NCBI RefSeq assembly: GCF_021021475.1 | Contig: NZ_JAINWL010000001.1 | Coordinates: forward strand, 310,001-374,000 | Length of the DNA: 64,000 nt | Direction of reading: 5' to 3' | DNA from: Citromicrobium bathyomarinum | Lineage (GTDB): Bacteria > Pseudomonadota > Alphaproteobacteria > Sphingomonadales > Sphingomonadaceae | Shown here: positions 1 to 7,936 of the stretch, one piece after another | How positions within the stretch are numbered: the first letter of the stretch is position 1 | Layout: each line of letters opens with the position of its first letter | Notes under the pieces: model-generated | Databases searched by the model: none | What the model saw: the letters and a program-made list of their open reading frames with translations, nothing else | What the model was told of the DNA's origin: nothing | Position numbers and translations under genes: made by a program

Positions 1-1035
1 CGCGCTGTCGCGCACCGGGGTTCGCGCATGACCCACCGCGCGGCGTCCGACCGCGCGGGCGCGGGCGAGATGGTGGTCGACATGGCGGCGCATCGTGCGC
101 GCCTCGCGGATCACCGTATCGGCCAGATCGGGCGCGTGTGCGGTCGCAGCGTTGTTGACCACGGTCAGCGGGGTCTTGAGCGCATGGGCGAGATTGCCCG
201 CATGGGTGCGCGCCTCTTCCGCCTGCCGCTCCGAATGTTCGAGGAGCATGTTCAGCTCCTGCACCAGCGGCTGGACCTCCAGCGGCAGCGGGTCGGTCAC
301 CCGGTTGCTGCCGCTGGTGCGGATATGCTGGATCGCGGTGCGGATACGGCGCAGCGGGCGCAGGCCGACATAGGATTGCAGCAGCACGAGCACCAGCAGG
401 CCCAGCCCCAGGATCACGAAGCTGAGCACCAGGATGCGGCGGATGCGGTCGATCTGTTCGTCGATCTCCGCGCGCGACTGCGCAACCGCGAAGGTCCACA
501 TCGTGTCTCTGCCGGGCAGGGTCGTATCGCGCTGGGCGATGCGCAGCGGCTCCCCGCGGAACTGCCTGCTGTCGTAATAGACCGGCTCGTCCTTCGCCGA
601 AGTCCTGAGTTCCAGCGCCTCGTCCCACAGCGATCGTGAAGGCAGCACGTCGATATTGTTCAGATCGACCGGCTCTCCCGAGGGGCTGATCTGGTAATAG
701 AGGCCCGAATTGGGCTCCATAAAGCGCTGGTCGCCCATCGGGCGGGTCAGCCACACCTCACCGCCGGGCTGGATCTCCGCCGAGGCTATCAGCGCGGTCA
801 GGTTGTTGTTGAGCTGGGTGTCGAAATTGGTCTGGACCAGATTGGTCAGCGTGCGATCCAGCGCCAGCCCCCCGCCCAGCAGCAGGACGACGATCCAGAT
901 CGCGGAAATCGCGATCATGCGCCACGTCAGGCTGCCCGTATGGGGCGCGACGAAATCGCGCGGCGGCTCCTGATAGGCCTCCCCCGCCACCCGATCGGGC
1001 GCACGCGGATCGCGCCTGCCGGAGGGCCGCGTCAA
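1..1035 (-). CDS. Sensor histidine kinase, partial (runs off left edge)
   Basis: Inner-membrane sensor kinase, the expected partner of the response regulator encoded just upstream. Reading the minus strand from the right, the protein has a first membrane segment, a periplasmic region of about 130 residues, a second membrane segment (rich in Leu and Val, ending near LRPLRRI), a HAMP-like linker and an H-box reading NLAHALKTPLTVV. The His in AHALKTP is the expected autophosphorylation site. The ATP-binding domain lies beyond the window. The start is uncertain: a TTG at 1035 sits 22 bases after the regulator's stop, and a GTG lies about 17 codons downstream. The PhoQ-like layout (PepSY protein, regulator, kinase) suggests an envelope or metal signal, but this is inferred. 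Confidence 0.85.
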   Translation of the reverse strand, partial: MTRPSGRRDPRAPDRVAGEAYQEPPRDFVAPHTGSLTWRMIAISAIWIVVLLLGGGLALDRTLTNLVQTNFDTQLNNNLTALIASAEIQPGGEVWLTRPMGDQRFMEPNSGLYYQISPSGEPVDLNNIDVLPSRSLWDEALELRTSAKDEPVYYDSRQFRGEPLRIAQRDTTLPGRDTMWTFAVAQSRAEIDEQIDRIRRILVLSFVILGLGLLVLVLLQSYVGLRPLRRIRTAIQHIRTSGSNRVTDPLPLEVQPLVQELNMLLEHSERQAEEARTHAGNLAHALKTPLTVVNNAATAHAPDLADTVIREARTMRRHVDHHLARARAVGRRAVGHARTPVRDSA

Positions 1036-1057
1036 CGACCCGGCCGGCGGCGCGCCG

Positions 1058-1735
1058 TTACGCGCGGGGGGCGTCGGCGGGGTCGTCGAGGCTGTAGCCA
1101 AGGCCACGGATCGTTGTGATGACTTCCGCGCCCAGTTTCTTGCGGATGCGGGTAACGAAGACCTCGATCGTATTCGAATCGCGGTCGAAATCCTGATCGT
1201 AGATATGTTCGATCAGTTCGGTGCGGCTGACCACCTTGCCCTTGTGGTGCATGAGGTAGCTCAGCAGCTTGTATTCCTGCGCGGTCAGCTTGACCGGGTC
1301 GCCCCCGCGCGTGACGCGGCCCGAACGGGTGTCGAGCCGCACGTCGCCGGCAGTCAGTTCGCTGCTCGTATTGCCCGAAGCACGGCGGATCAGCGCGCGC
1401 AGGCGGGCGATCAGTTCCTCGGTCTGGAACGGCTTGGCGAGATAATCGTCAGCGCCCGCGTCCAGCCCGGCAACCTTGTCGCTCCAGCTGTCGCGCGCGG
1501 TCAGCACCAGCACGGGGAACCTGCGGCCTTCCTTGCGCCACATGCCGAGCACGGTCAGCCCGTCGATTTCCGGCAGGCCGAGGTCGAGGATCACGGCGTC
1601 GTAATCCTCTGTCGAGCCCAGATAATGGCCGTCTTCGCCATCGGTCGACAGGTCGACCGCATAGCCGTTCTGTTCCAGCGTCGACTTGAGCTGCTGGCCC
1701 AGCGTCGGCTCGTCTTCCACGATCAGGATGCGCAT
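1058..1735 (-). CDS. OmpR/PhoP-family response regulator
   Basis: Two-component DNA-binding regulator of 225 residues. The receiver domain opens with MRILIVEDE, has the phosphoacceptor Asp51 in VILDLGLP, the switch Thr79 (VLTAR) and the conserved Lys101 (LAKPF). The C-terminal half is a winged helix with the family motif LTAQEYKLLSYLM and ends in IRGLGYSL. The reading frame is open for nine more codons upstream to 1762, but the canonical receiver start at 1735 is preferred. It precedes the histidine kinase by 22 bases and follows a PepSY-type gene, so the three probably form one operon. Sequence is closest in feel to PhoP/QseB/TctD-type regulators; the signal is unknown. Confidence 0.93.
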   Translation of the reverse strand: MRILIVEDEPTLGQQLKSTLEQNGYAVDLSTDGEDGHYLGSTEDYDAVILDLGLPEIDGLTVLGMWRKEGRRFPVLVLTARDSWSDKVAGLDAGADDYLAKPFQTEELIARLRALIRRASGNTSSELTAGDVRLDTRSGRVTRGGDPVKLTAQEYKLLSYLMHHKGKVVSRTELIEHIYDQDFDRDSNTIEVFVTRIRKKLGAEVITTIRGLGYSLDDPADAPRA

Positions 1736-1839
1736 CGGCGTGTGGTCCTTGTCACTTGGCAAGTATCTTGAACAAGGCCGCTCCTTGAAGCGAATGGCGC
1801 GTCATCGTCAACAACGGGGCCTCTTTTTCCGCCGGACGC

Positions 1840-2175
1840 TTAGCGCGCGCGGCTCAGGACGCGGCCCGTGCGGGCATCGATATCGACAAAGGTCACGCGG
1901 CTGTTGCGCATGAACTTGAGGCGATAGGCCATCGCGCCAGGATCGTACGCGGGGCCCAGATATTCGTAGCAATCGCGCCCGCCGCCACTGTTGGAACAGA
2001 CCGGCGCGTCGAGCGAGCGGAACACGATCGCCTCGATCTGGCGCAGTGGCAGCGCCCTGCCCGACTGGGTATCGCGCCGCGCCGCTTCCTGCGCGGGATT
2101 GCTCTGGGCAAACGCGGGCGCAGGTGCGGCGACGAGCGCACATCCCAGAAGGAGCGAGGCGAGGAGCGATTTCAT
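1840..2175 (-). CDS. Secreted PepSY-like small protein
   Basis: Protein of 111 residues with a clear Sec signal peptide (MKSLLASLLLGCALVAAPAPAFAQS, cleavage expected after AFA). The mature part contains a Cys pair around a Gly-rich turn (CSNSGGGRDC), which could form a disulfide. It ends in a strand pattern (VTFVDIDARTGRVL) typical of PepSY-type domains. The start at 2175 is chosen because it puts the signal peptide at the N-terminus; the frame is open to 2226. It lies about 100 bases upstream of the response regulator on the same strand. Small PepSY proteins beside two-component genes are common in alphaproteobacteria and may modulate the kinase in the periplasm; that role is inference. Confidence 0.72.
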   Translation of the reverse strand: MKSLLASLLLGCALVAAPAPAFAQSNPAQEAARRDTQSGRALPLRQIEAIVFRSLDAPVCSNSGGGRDCYEYLGPAYDPGAMAYRLKFMRNSRVTFVDIDARTGRVLSRAR

Positions 2176-2271
2176 GATGCGCACAGCGATAGGCGGAAAC
2201 CATTGAATAGCCTGTGAATACGACACGCCACCATCCGTTCAGGTTTCCGCCTCAATTTGTGAACAATCGCC

Positions 2272-2997
2272 TTAATTGACCGCCTCGTAGGTCACGCTGA
2301 CCGTCACGCCTGTTTCGACCATTCCGGCCTGGACCGGCGGCGCACCGCCGATGCGCGATCCGGTCACGCGAATTGCGTCGGCGCTGTATTCGCGCGCAGA
2401 ACCCTGCACGCTTTCGGAGATCTGCAGAACCCGGACATTGGAGTACCCGGCGACGCGCGCATAATCCAGGGCCATACCGCGCGCACGTTCCAGCGCGCGC
2501 TTGCGCGCCTCTGCCTTGGGCCCGGTATCGTCGGAGACCGAGAAGCTGGGACCATTGATATCATTCGCGCCCGCCTTCACCAAAGCATCGAGCACCGCGC
2601 CGACTTCTTCGGTATCCCTCAGCTTCACGCGCACCTGATTGGATGCCTGATAGCCGCGAAAGACCTGCTGCTGGGTTTGCTGGTCGTAATCGAAGCGTGC
2701 GCCCAGATTGATCCGGGTGGTCTGAATGTCGCGTTCGGGGACGCCGAGCGATTTCAGCCGGTCGATGACTCGCTCCATCTGCGCGGAGTTCTGCGACAGC
2801 GCCTCCTGCGCGGTTTGCGCCTGGGTGGTCACGCCTGCGCTGATGGTCACCGTGTCAGGCTCCACCTCGACCTGTTCGTTGACCACCAGTTCGATCACCG
2901 GCCCGGTGGCCTGAACCTGAATTTCGGCAGCGATCGCGGGGCTTGTAGCCAGAGCTGTTGCGGCAAGGACGGTGGGTACGATGGCGGTGCGGATCAT
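2272..2997 (-). CDS. SIMPL-domain (DUF541) periplasmic protein
   Basis: Protein of 241 residues with a signal peptide (MIRTAIVPTVLAATALATSPAIAAE) followed by a SIMPL/DUF541 domain, the family of Brucella BP26/Omp28 and E. coli YggE. Family features visible are a beta-rich start, the segment VEPDTVTISAGVTTQAQTA, DIQTTRINL, YQASNQVRVKL and the Lys/Ala/Arg-rich helix ARKRALERARGMALDYA. The start at 2997 is supported by GGAGA six bases upstream; an ATG at 3003 is too close to that site. The family is linked to oxidative-stress tolerance and forms oligomeric channel-like rings in the periplasm. It stands alone and is transcribed divergently from the ABC-F gene, with about 100 bases between them. 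Confidence 0.88.
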   Translation of the reverse strand: MIRTAIVPTVLAATALATSPAIAAEIQVQATGPVIELVVNEQVEVEPDTVTISAGVTTQAQTAQEALSQNSAQMERVIDRLKSLGVPERDIQTTRINLGARFDYDQQTQQQVFRGYQASNQVRVKLRDTEEVGAVLDALVKAGANDINGPSFSVSDDTGPKAEARKRALERARGMALDYARVAGYSNVRVLQISESVQGSAREYSADAIRVTGSRIGGAPPVQAGMVETGVTVSVTYEAVN

Positions 2998-3098
2998 CGG
3001 CATTCTCCAGACGATTGCTGTTTTCCAGCAGTTACCCGCAAGCATGGGCTCGCGGAAGGCTTGTGAGTTAGCTCTTCGCGCCTTAACTCGCCGCAACA

Positions 3099-4898
3099 AT
3101 GGCTCAGCCTCCAATTCTTTCCTGGGAAAATCTCGGCCTCCAGCAGGGCGGCCGGTGGCTGTTCGGCGGCCCGAACCAGGATAATATCGACTTGCACATC
3201 GGCCCGCGCGACCGGCTCGCGCTGATCGGGCGCAACGGCGCGGGCAAGACCACGCTGTTCCGGCTGATCGAGGACAAGCTCGATGCCGACCAGGGCCAGC
3301 GCAAGGTGAAGCCCGGCACGCGGATCGTGGTGCTGGAGCAGGATCCGGACGTCTCGGCTCACAAAACTCTCATGGACTTCGCACTCGGGGGCGAGAACCC
3401 GCCCGCCGAACACGAGGTCGAGGCGATCGCAGGCCAGCTCGGCATCGACATGAGCCGCGAGTGCAAGGGCGCGAGCGGGGGCGAGAAGCGCCGCGCCGCG
3501 ATCGCCCGCGCGCTGGCGCAGGACCCGGACCTGCTGCTGATGGACGAGCCGACCAACCACCTCGATCTGGCCGCGATCGACTGGCTGGAGAGCTGGCTCG
3601 ACCGCTACACCGGTGCCTTCGTCGTCATCAGCCACGACCGGACCTTCCTCAAGCGCCTGACCCGCGCGACGCTGTGGCTCGACCGGGGCACGATGCGGCG
3701 CAAGGAAGTCGGCTTCGGCGGGTATGAAGCTTGGGAAGAGCAGGTCTATGCGGAGGAAGCGCGCGCGGCGGAGAAGCTCGACGCGAAGTTGAAGCTCGAG
3801 GCGCACTGGCTCGAACGCGGGGTGACCGCGCGGCGCAAGCGCAACCAGGGGCGGCTGGAGAAGCTGTGGCAGATGCGCGCCCAGCGCGCCTCGATGATTG
3901 ACACCAGCGGCACTGCAAAGCTGAAGCTGGCGACGGCGGAGGACTTCAAGAGCAAGTCGGTGATCGTCGCCGATCATGTCTCCAAGTCCTATGGAGACCG
4001 AACGATCATCCGCGACTTCTCGCTTCGCATCCAGCGCGGCGACCGGATCGGGATCGTCGGCGCGAACGGCGCGGGCAAGACCACGCTCCTGAAGCTTCTG
4101 ACCGGCGAGATCGAGCCTGACAGCGGCACGGTCGACATCGCCAAGACGCTGACCGGGGTGATGATCGACCAGCAGCGCAGCCTGCTGGGCGAAGGCAAGA
4201 CCGTGCGCCAGGTGCTCGCCGAAGGTGGCGACTGGATCGATGTGCGGGGCAATCGCAAGCATGTTCAGGGCTACCTCAAGGAGTTCCTGTTCGATCCCGG
4301 CATCGTCGACACCAAGGTCGATATCCTCTCGGGCGGCGAACGCAGCCGCCTGCTGCTGGCGCGCGAGTTCGCCCGTGCGTCCAATCTGCTGGTGCTGGAC
4401 GAACCGACCAACGACCTCGACCTCGAGACGCTCGACCTCTTGCAGGAGGTCATCGCGGACTACGAGGGCACCGTACTGATCGTCAGCCACGACCGCGACT
4501 TCCTCGACCGGACTGTCACCGTCACGCTCGGCCTCGACGGGTCGGGCAAGGTCGATGTGGTCGCGGGCGGGTACGAGGACTGGGTCGCCAAGCGCCGCCA
4601 GCCCGTCGCAGGCAAGAGCAAGGCACCCGCTAAAGCGAGCCCGCCGCCTGCCCCGCCCCCGCCCAAAGCGGATAAGCTCTCCTACAAGGATCAGCGCGAT
4701 TACGATACGCTGCCCGAGCGGATCGAGGAGCTGGAGCTGGCCATCGCCCGGGGGGAGGAAATCCTCGCCGATCCGGAGCTGTACAGCAAGGACCCGCAGC
4801 GCTTCGCCACGATCATGAAGGGCATCGAGAATGCGCGGAGCGAGAAGGACGAGGCCGAGGAACGCTGGCTGATGCTTGCCGAGCGGGTGGAGGGTTGA
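3099..4898 (+). CDS. uup: ABC-F ATPase, Uup-like
   Basis: Cytosolic ABC-F protein of 599 residues with two ATPase cassettes and no membrane segments. Cassette 1 has Walker A GRNGAGKTT (44-52), signature SGGEKRR and Walker B LLLMDEPTNHLD. Cassette 2 has GANGAGKTT, LSGGERSR and LLVLDEPTNDLD. A charged linker joins them. The C-terminus carries a Pro-rich spacer and a predicted coiled coil (SYKDQRDYDTLPERIEELE onward), the hallmark of Uup rather than EttA. Uup-type proteins act on ribosomes or branched DNA and suppress transposon excision in E. coli. Its stop overlaps the start of the downstream UDG-superfamily gene, so the two are translated together. Confidence 0.93.
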   Translation: MAQPPILSWENLGLQQGGRWLFGGPNQDNIDLHIGPRDRLALIGRNGAGKTTLFRLIEDKLDADQGQRKVKPGTRIVVLEQDPDVSAHKTLMDFALGGENPPAEHEVEAIAGQLGIDMSRECKGASGGEKRRAAIARALAQDPDLLLMDEPTNHLDLAAIDWLESWLDRYTGAFVVISHDRTFLKRLTRATLWLDRGTMRRKEVGFGGYEAWEEQVYAEEARAAEKLDAKLKLEAHWLERGVTARRKRNQGRLEKLWQMRAQRASMIDTSGTAKLKLATAEDFKSKSVIVADHVSKSYGDRTIIRDFSLRIQRGDRIGIVGANGAGKTTLLKLLTGEIEPDSGTVDIAKTLTGVMIDQQRSLLGEGKTVRQVLAEGGDWIDVRGNRKHVQGYLKEFLFDPGIVDTKVDILSGGERSRLLLAREFARASNLLVLDEPTNDLDLETLDLLQEVIADYEGTVLIVSHDRDFLDRTVTVTLGLDGSGKVDVVAGGYEDWVAKRRQPVAGKSKAPAKASPPPAPPPPKADKLSYKDQRDYDTLPERIEELELAIARGEEILADPELYSKDPQRFATIMKGIENARSEKDEAEERWLMLAERVEG

Positions 4899-5491
4899 GC
4901 ACAGAGACGCTGCACGCAGATATCGCCGCCTGCCGGGTGTGCGAGACCGCGCTGGGCTTTGCACCGCGACCGGTGGTCCAGTTCTCTTCCACAAGCCGCA
5001 TCCTCATCATCGGGCAGGCACCGGGCAGCAAGGTCCACGCGAGCGGCATCCCATGGGACGATGCCAGCGGCGACCGGCTGCGCGAATGGACCGGCCTGAA
5101 CCGCAACCAGATGTACGACGCAGAGCAGGTCGCGCTGGTCCCGATGGGCTTCTGCTACCCCGGCAAGGCGAGTGGCGGCGACCGGCCGCCGCGCCCCGAA
5201 TGCGCACCGCTGTGGCACGAGCGCGTGCTCGCCGCCCTGCCCGACGACCGGCTGACGCTGCTGGTCGGCAGCTACGCCCAGGCGGCCAACCTGCCCGAGA
5301 CGCGCGGCTGGACCATGGCCCGGCGGGTCGAGCATTGGCTGGAGACCGACGGCGCCGCCTTCGATGGCGCGATCCCCCTGCCCCACCCCGCCTGGCGATC
5401 GACCCTGTTCATGCGCAAGCACCCCTGGTTCGAAGCCGATCTGCTGCCGCGTCTGAGAGCGCGGATCGCCAGTCGGCTCGAGCATGCCTGA
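4895..5491 (+). CDS. Uracil-DNA glycosylase superfamily protein
   Basis: Protein of 198 residues that fits the UDG fold. An N-terminal CRVCE segment is followed by the glycosylase motif 1-like GQAPGSKVHASG, then IPWDD, and a C-terminal PLPHPAW equivalent to the HPS/HPSP motif of the superfamily. Family 4 enzymes usually carry GEAPG and four Cys for an iron-sulfur cluster; here GQAPG replaces it and only part of the Cys set is visible. It may therefore be the uncharacterised bacterial 'UDG family protein' group rather than a proven uracil excision enzyme. The start is a TTG overlapping the uup stop (TTGA), which indicates translational coupling. Confidence 0.82.
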   Translation: MSTETLHADIAACRVCETALGFAPRPVVQFSSTSRILIIGQAPGSKVHASGIPWDDASGDRLREWTGLNRNQMYDAEQVALVPMGFCYPGKASGGDRPPRPECAPLWHERVLAALPDDRLTLLVGSYAQAANLPETRGWTMARRVEHWLETDGAAFDGAIPLPHPAWRSTLFMRKHPWFEADLLPRLRARIASRLEHA

Positions 5492-5529
5492 CACACCTGA
5501 CACACAGTCCAGGGGGTAAGAACGCACCC

Positions 5530-6003
5530 TCACCCGATGCGATAGAAATCGGCCACCCGCTCCAGCGCCAGCCTGAGCACCAGCTTGCCCGATCGCGCGG
5601 GCCAGTGCAGCGCGCGCTCCGCATCCGGCAGGTTCTCGCACGCGCACACCACCCGCCACAGCACGTCCGAGAGGCCGCTGCCCGCCGCCGCCAGCGCGCC
5701 GTCGAAGCGCTCCTTCGCTGCCATCTGCCGCTCCGTGGGGGAAAGCCCGGCATCCGGCCCGCCCTTGATTCGCACCGGGTCCCACCGCATCGTGACCGAG
5801 GGGCTCAGCTGCGCCTTCTCGTAATCGGCGCGCAGACGCTCGCCCGCATCGAACAGGCGGTCGCTCAGATGTCCCCGCGCGTGCAGCCAGGTGAGCGGAC
5901 TTTCGGCGAGATTGACGGTGACAGATCGGCGCCTCGCACTGGGGCCACCGCTGCGGCGCGGCCCTTCGCTGGTCAGTTCACGTTCGGCAAGTTCGCGTCG
6001 CAT
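5530..6003 (-). CDS. DUF6456 domain protein
   Basis: Protein of 157 residues, basic at the N-terminus (SARRRSVTVNLAESPLTWLH) and alpha-helical afterwards. It matches my memory of DUF6456, an alphaproteobacterial family. Recognisable parts are ESPLTWLHARG, an AGERLRADYEKAQL segment, SVTMRWDPVR, and a C-terminal helix LVLRLALERVADFYRIG. The start at 6003 is chosen over the longer frame to 6045 because GGGGAG lies about ten bases upstream. Function is not known; members often carry or accompany helix-turn-helix regulators, and this one is divergent from an XRE regulator only 97 bases away. Confidence 0.8.
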   Translation of the reverse strand: MRRELAERELTSEGPRRSGGPSARRRSVTVNLAESPLTWLHARGHLSDRLFDAGERLRADYEKAQLSPSVTMRWDPVRIKGGPDAGLSPTERQMAAKERFDGALAAAGSGLSDVLWRVVCACENLPDAERALHWPARSGKLVLRLALERVADFYRIG

Positions 6004-6070
6004 GGCAGATAGTCTCCCCGGATTGATCGAGCGACGGCTTGCCAAGCGGGTGCAGGTGTAGGAAAGTGGT

Positions 6071-6089
6071 TTTTACCGATTTGGTGAAA
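6071..6089. promoter_or_regulatory. Candidate operator dyad in divergent promoter
   Basis: An inverted repeat (TTTTACC, five bases, GGTGAAA; one mismatch between half-sites) ends 11 bases before the XRE regulator start and lies between two divergent genes. XRE regulators usually bind such short dyads and repress their own promoter, so this is a plausible autoregulatory site. It is inferred from symmetry and position only. Confidence 0.3.
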
Positions 6090-6100
6090 GACCCACCCTG

Positions 6101-6673
6101 ATGATAAACCGGATCCGCGATATTCGCAGGCAGAAAGGCTGGACCCTGGCCGATCTGGCGGAGGCCTGCACCCCGCCCACTACCGCGCAGACGATCGGCC
6201 GGCTGGAAACGGGCACACGCAACCTCTCGCTCAAATGGATGGAGCGGATCGGCAGCGCGCTGGGCGTCGATCCCGAAACGCTGGTCCGCTCGGACAAGGC
6301 GGAGCCGGTCGCGGTGGTCGCCGTGCTGGGCGACAGTGGCGCGCAGGCGCTGGAGACCCCGCGCGAGGCGATCCTGCCCGAGGCGATGGGAGCAACTGGC
6401 TCGCGGATGGTGATGCAGGTCAGCGCAAGCACCGGGGCGTATCGCACCGGCGACCAGCTATGGCTGCGTCAGATCGACCCGGCCAAGGCGGGCCAGGCGA
6501 TCAACCGCGACGTGCTGGTGCCGCGCCGCGCGGGCCGCTTCGCCTTCGGCCGACTGGTGGATAGCGAACCGGGGCGGATCGCGCTGCTGCCCCCCGAACC
6601 GGGGCACAAGCAGGTTATCGTTGAGGACCCGGCGTGGATCGCGGTCGCCGAAACGCTGGTCCGGCCGTTGTGA
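6101..6673 (+). CDS. XRE-family regulator with S24-like C-terminus
   Basis: Protein of 190 residues. Residues 1-62 are an XRE/Cro-type helix-turn-helix (IRDIRRQKGWTLADLAEAC, then TAQTIGRLETGTRNLSLKWMERIGSALG). The C-terminal half has the layout of an S24/LexA-like sensor fold (YRTGDQLWLRQIDP, NRDVLVPRRAGRFAFGRLV). I see neither the usual GDSM serine motif nor the Lys of TVKR, so autocleavage is unlikely. It probably acts as a repressor that senses a ligand or protein. The next gene, a glycosyltransferase, starts at or just after its stop, so they are likely co-transcribed; it may control envelope glycan synthesis. Confidence 0.85.
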   Translation: MINRIRDIRRQKGWTLADLAEACTPPTTAQTIGRLETGTRNLSLKWMERIGSALGVDPETLVRSDKAEPVAVVAVLGDSGAQALETPREAILPEAMGATGSRMVMQVSASTGAYRTGDQLWLRQIDPAKAGQAINRDVLVPRRAGRFAFGRLVDSEPGRIALLPPEPGHKQVIVEDPAWIAVAETLVRPL

Positions 6674-6684
6674 CGGGCACGCGC

Positions 6685-7866
6685 ATGAAACGGCTGCTCT
6701 CGCTCGCGACGCTGTACCCTAACGCGGCCCGCCCGCGCTTCGGCACTTTTGTGGCCAGTTCGATGCAGGCGCTTGCCGCGCGGCCCGACTGGGAAGTGAC
6801 GGTGATCAACCCGATCGGCCTGCCGCCGGTCAGGATGGGCGAATATCGCGCGCTGGAGGAGGCGGCGGTCGACGGGCGCAGCAATGGGCTGAGCGTGTAT
6901 CGCCCCAGCTTCACCCTGCTGCCCAAGGTCGGCGGACGGCTGAACCCGGCGATGATCGCAAGAGCCGTGCTGCCGCTGGCGCGCAAACTGCACGCACGGC
7001 AGCCCTTCGACATGATCGACGCGCAGTTCTTCTACCCGGACGGCCCGGCCGCTGCCGCGATTGCCCGGGCGCTGGAGCTGCCGCTGGCGATCAAGGCGCG
7101 CGGCGCGGACATTCACTACTGGGGTGCGCGCGGCTTTGGACGGGCGAAGATGCTCGACGCGGCGCAACAGGCGGACCGGCTGCTCGCCGTGAGCGAGGCG
7201 CTGGCGCAGGATATGGCAGCTCTCGGGATGGATCGGGGCAAGATCGCGATCCACTACACCGGGCTCGACCGCGACCGGTTCCGCCCGCTGCAGAACGCAG
7301 GGCTGCGCAGGATGCTGGGCGAGCGGCTGGGCGTGGCGCTGCCCGAAAAAGGACCGCTGATTGCGACGGTCGGCGCGCTGATCGAGCGTAAGGGGCAGAA
7401 GATGGTCGTGCGCGCGCTGGCGCAGCTGCCCGATGCGCAACTGCTGCTGGTCGGCAAGGGCCCTGACGAGCCGCAGCTGCGCGCGCTGGCAGGCGAGCTG
7501 GGCGTGGCCGAGCGGGTCCACTTTTTGGGCCTGCTGGACCACGATCTGCTGCCGCTGGTGCTCTCAGCCGCCGATGCGATGGTGCTGCCCTCGGCCAGCG
7601 AGGGGCTTGCGAATGCATGGGTCGAGGCGCTTGCCTGCGGTACCCCGCTGGTGATCTGCGATGTGGGCGGTGCGCGCGAGCTGGTGCGCGGCCCGGCTGC
7701 CGGCGCGCTGGTTGCGCGCGACGGCGATGCGGTGGCCGAGGGTGTACGGGTGATCCTGCGCGATCCGCCAGCGCCGAGGGACACGGCGCAGATGGTCGAG
7801 CGGTTCGGCTGGGCCGAGCACGCCGAGGCACTCGACGCGATCTATTCGGAGATCATCCGGCGCTAG
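6685..7866 (+). CDS. GT4-type glycosyltransferase
   Basis: Cytosolic GT-B-fold glycosyltransferase of about 393 residues. The N-terminal acceptor domain begins MKRLLSLATLYPNAARPRFGTF. The C-terminal nucleotide-sugar domain contains KGPLIATVGALIERKGQ, the LLLVGKGPDEPQLR segment and the GT4 E-x7-E motif in SEGLANAWVEALACGTPLV. It should transfer a sugar from a nucleotide donor to a lipid or polysaccharide acceptor. Two starts are possible: GTG at 6670, overlapping the XRE stop (GTGA), or ATG at 6685, which matches the usual family N-terminus and is used here. No other polysaccharide genes flank it, so acceptor and product are unknown. Confidence 0.88.
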   Translation: MKRLLSLATLYPNAARPRFGTFVASSMQALAARPDWEVTVINPIGLPPVRMGEYRALEEAAVDGRSNGLSVYRPSFTLLPKVGGRLNPAMIARAVLPLARKLHARQPFDMIDAQFFYPDGPAAAAIARALELPLAIKARGADIHYWGARGFGRAKMLDAAQQADRLLAVSEALAQDMAALGMDRGKIAIHYTGLDRDRFRPLQNAGLRRMLGERLGVALPEKGPLIATVGALIERKGQKMVVRALAQLPDAQLLLVGKGPDEPQLRALAGELGVAERVHFLGLLDHDLLPLVLSAADAMVLPSASEGLANAWVEALACGTPLVICDVGGARELVRGPAAGALVARDGDAVAEGVRVILRDPPAPRDTAQMVERFGWAEHAEALDAIYSEIIRR

Positions 7867-7873
7867 AAACAGC

Positions 7874-7907
7874 GAGGCCGCCCGCCCCTGTCGGGACGAA
7901 CGGCCTC
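7874..7907. terminator. Bidirectional terminator hairpin
   Basis: GAGGCCG and CGGCCTC form a seven-pair stem between the convergent glycosyltransferase and secF genes. There is no strong T-run on either side, but position and symmetry fit a shared terminator. Confidence 0.5.
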
Positions 7908-7936
7908 AATCTGTATGATGGGATGCAGGTGCGCGG

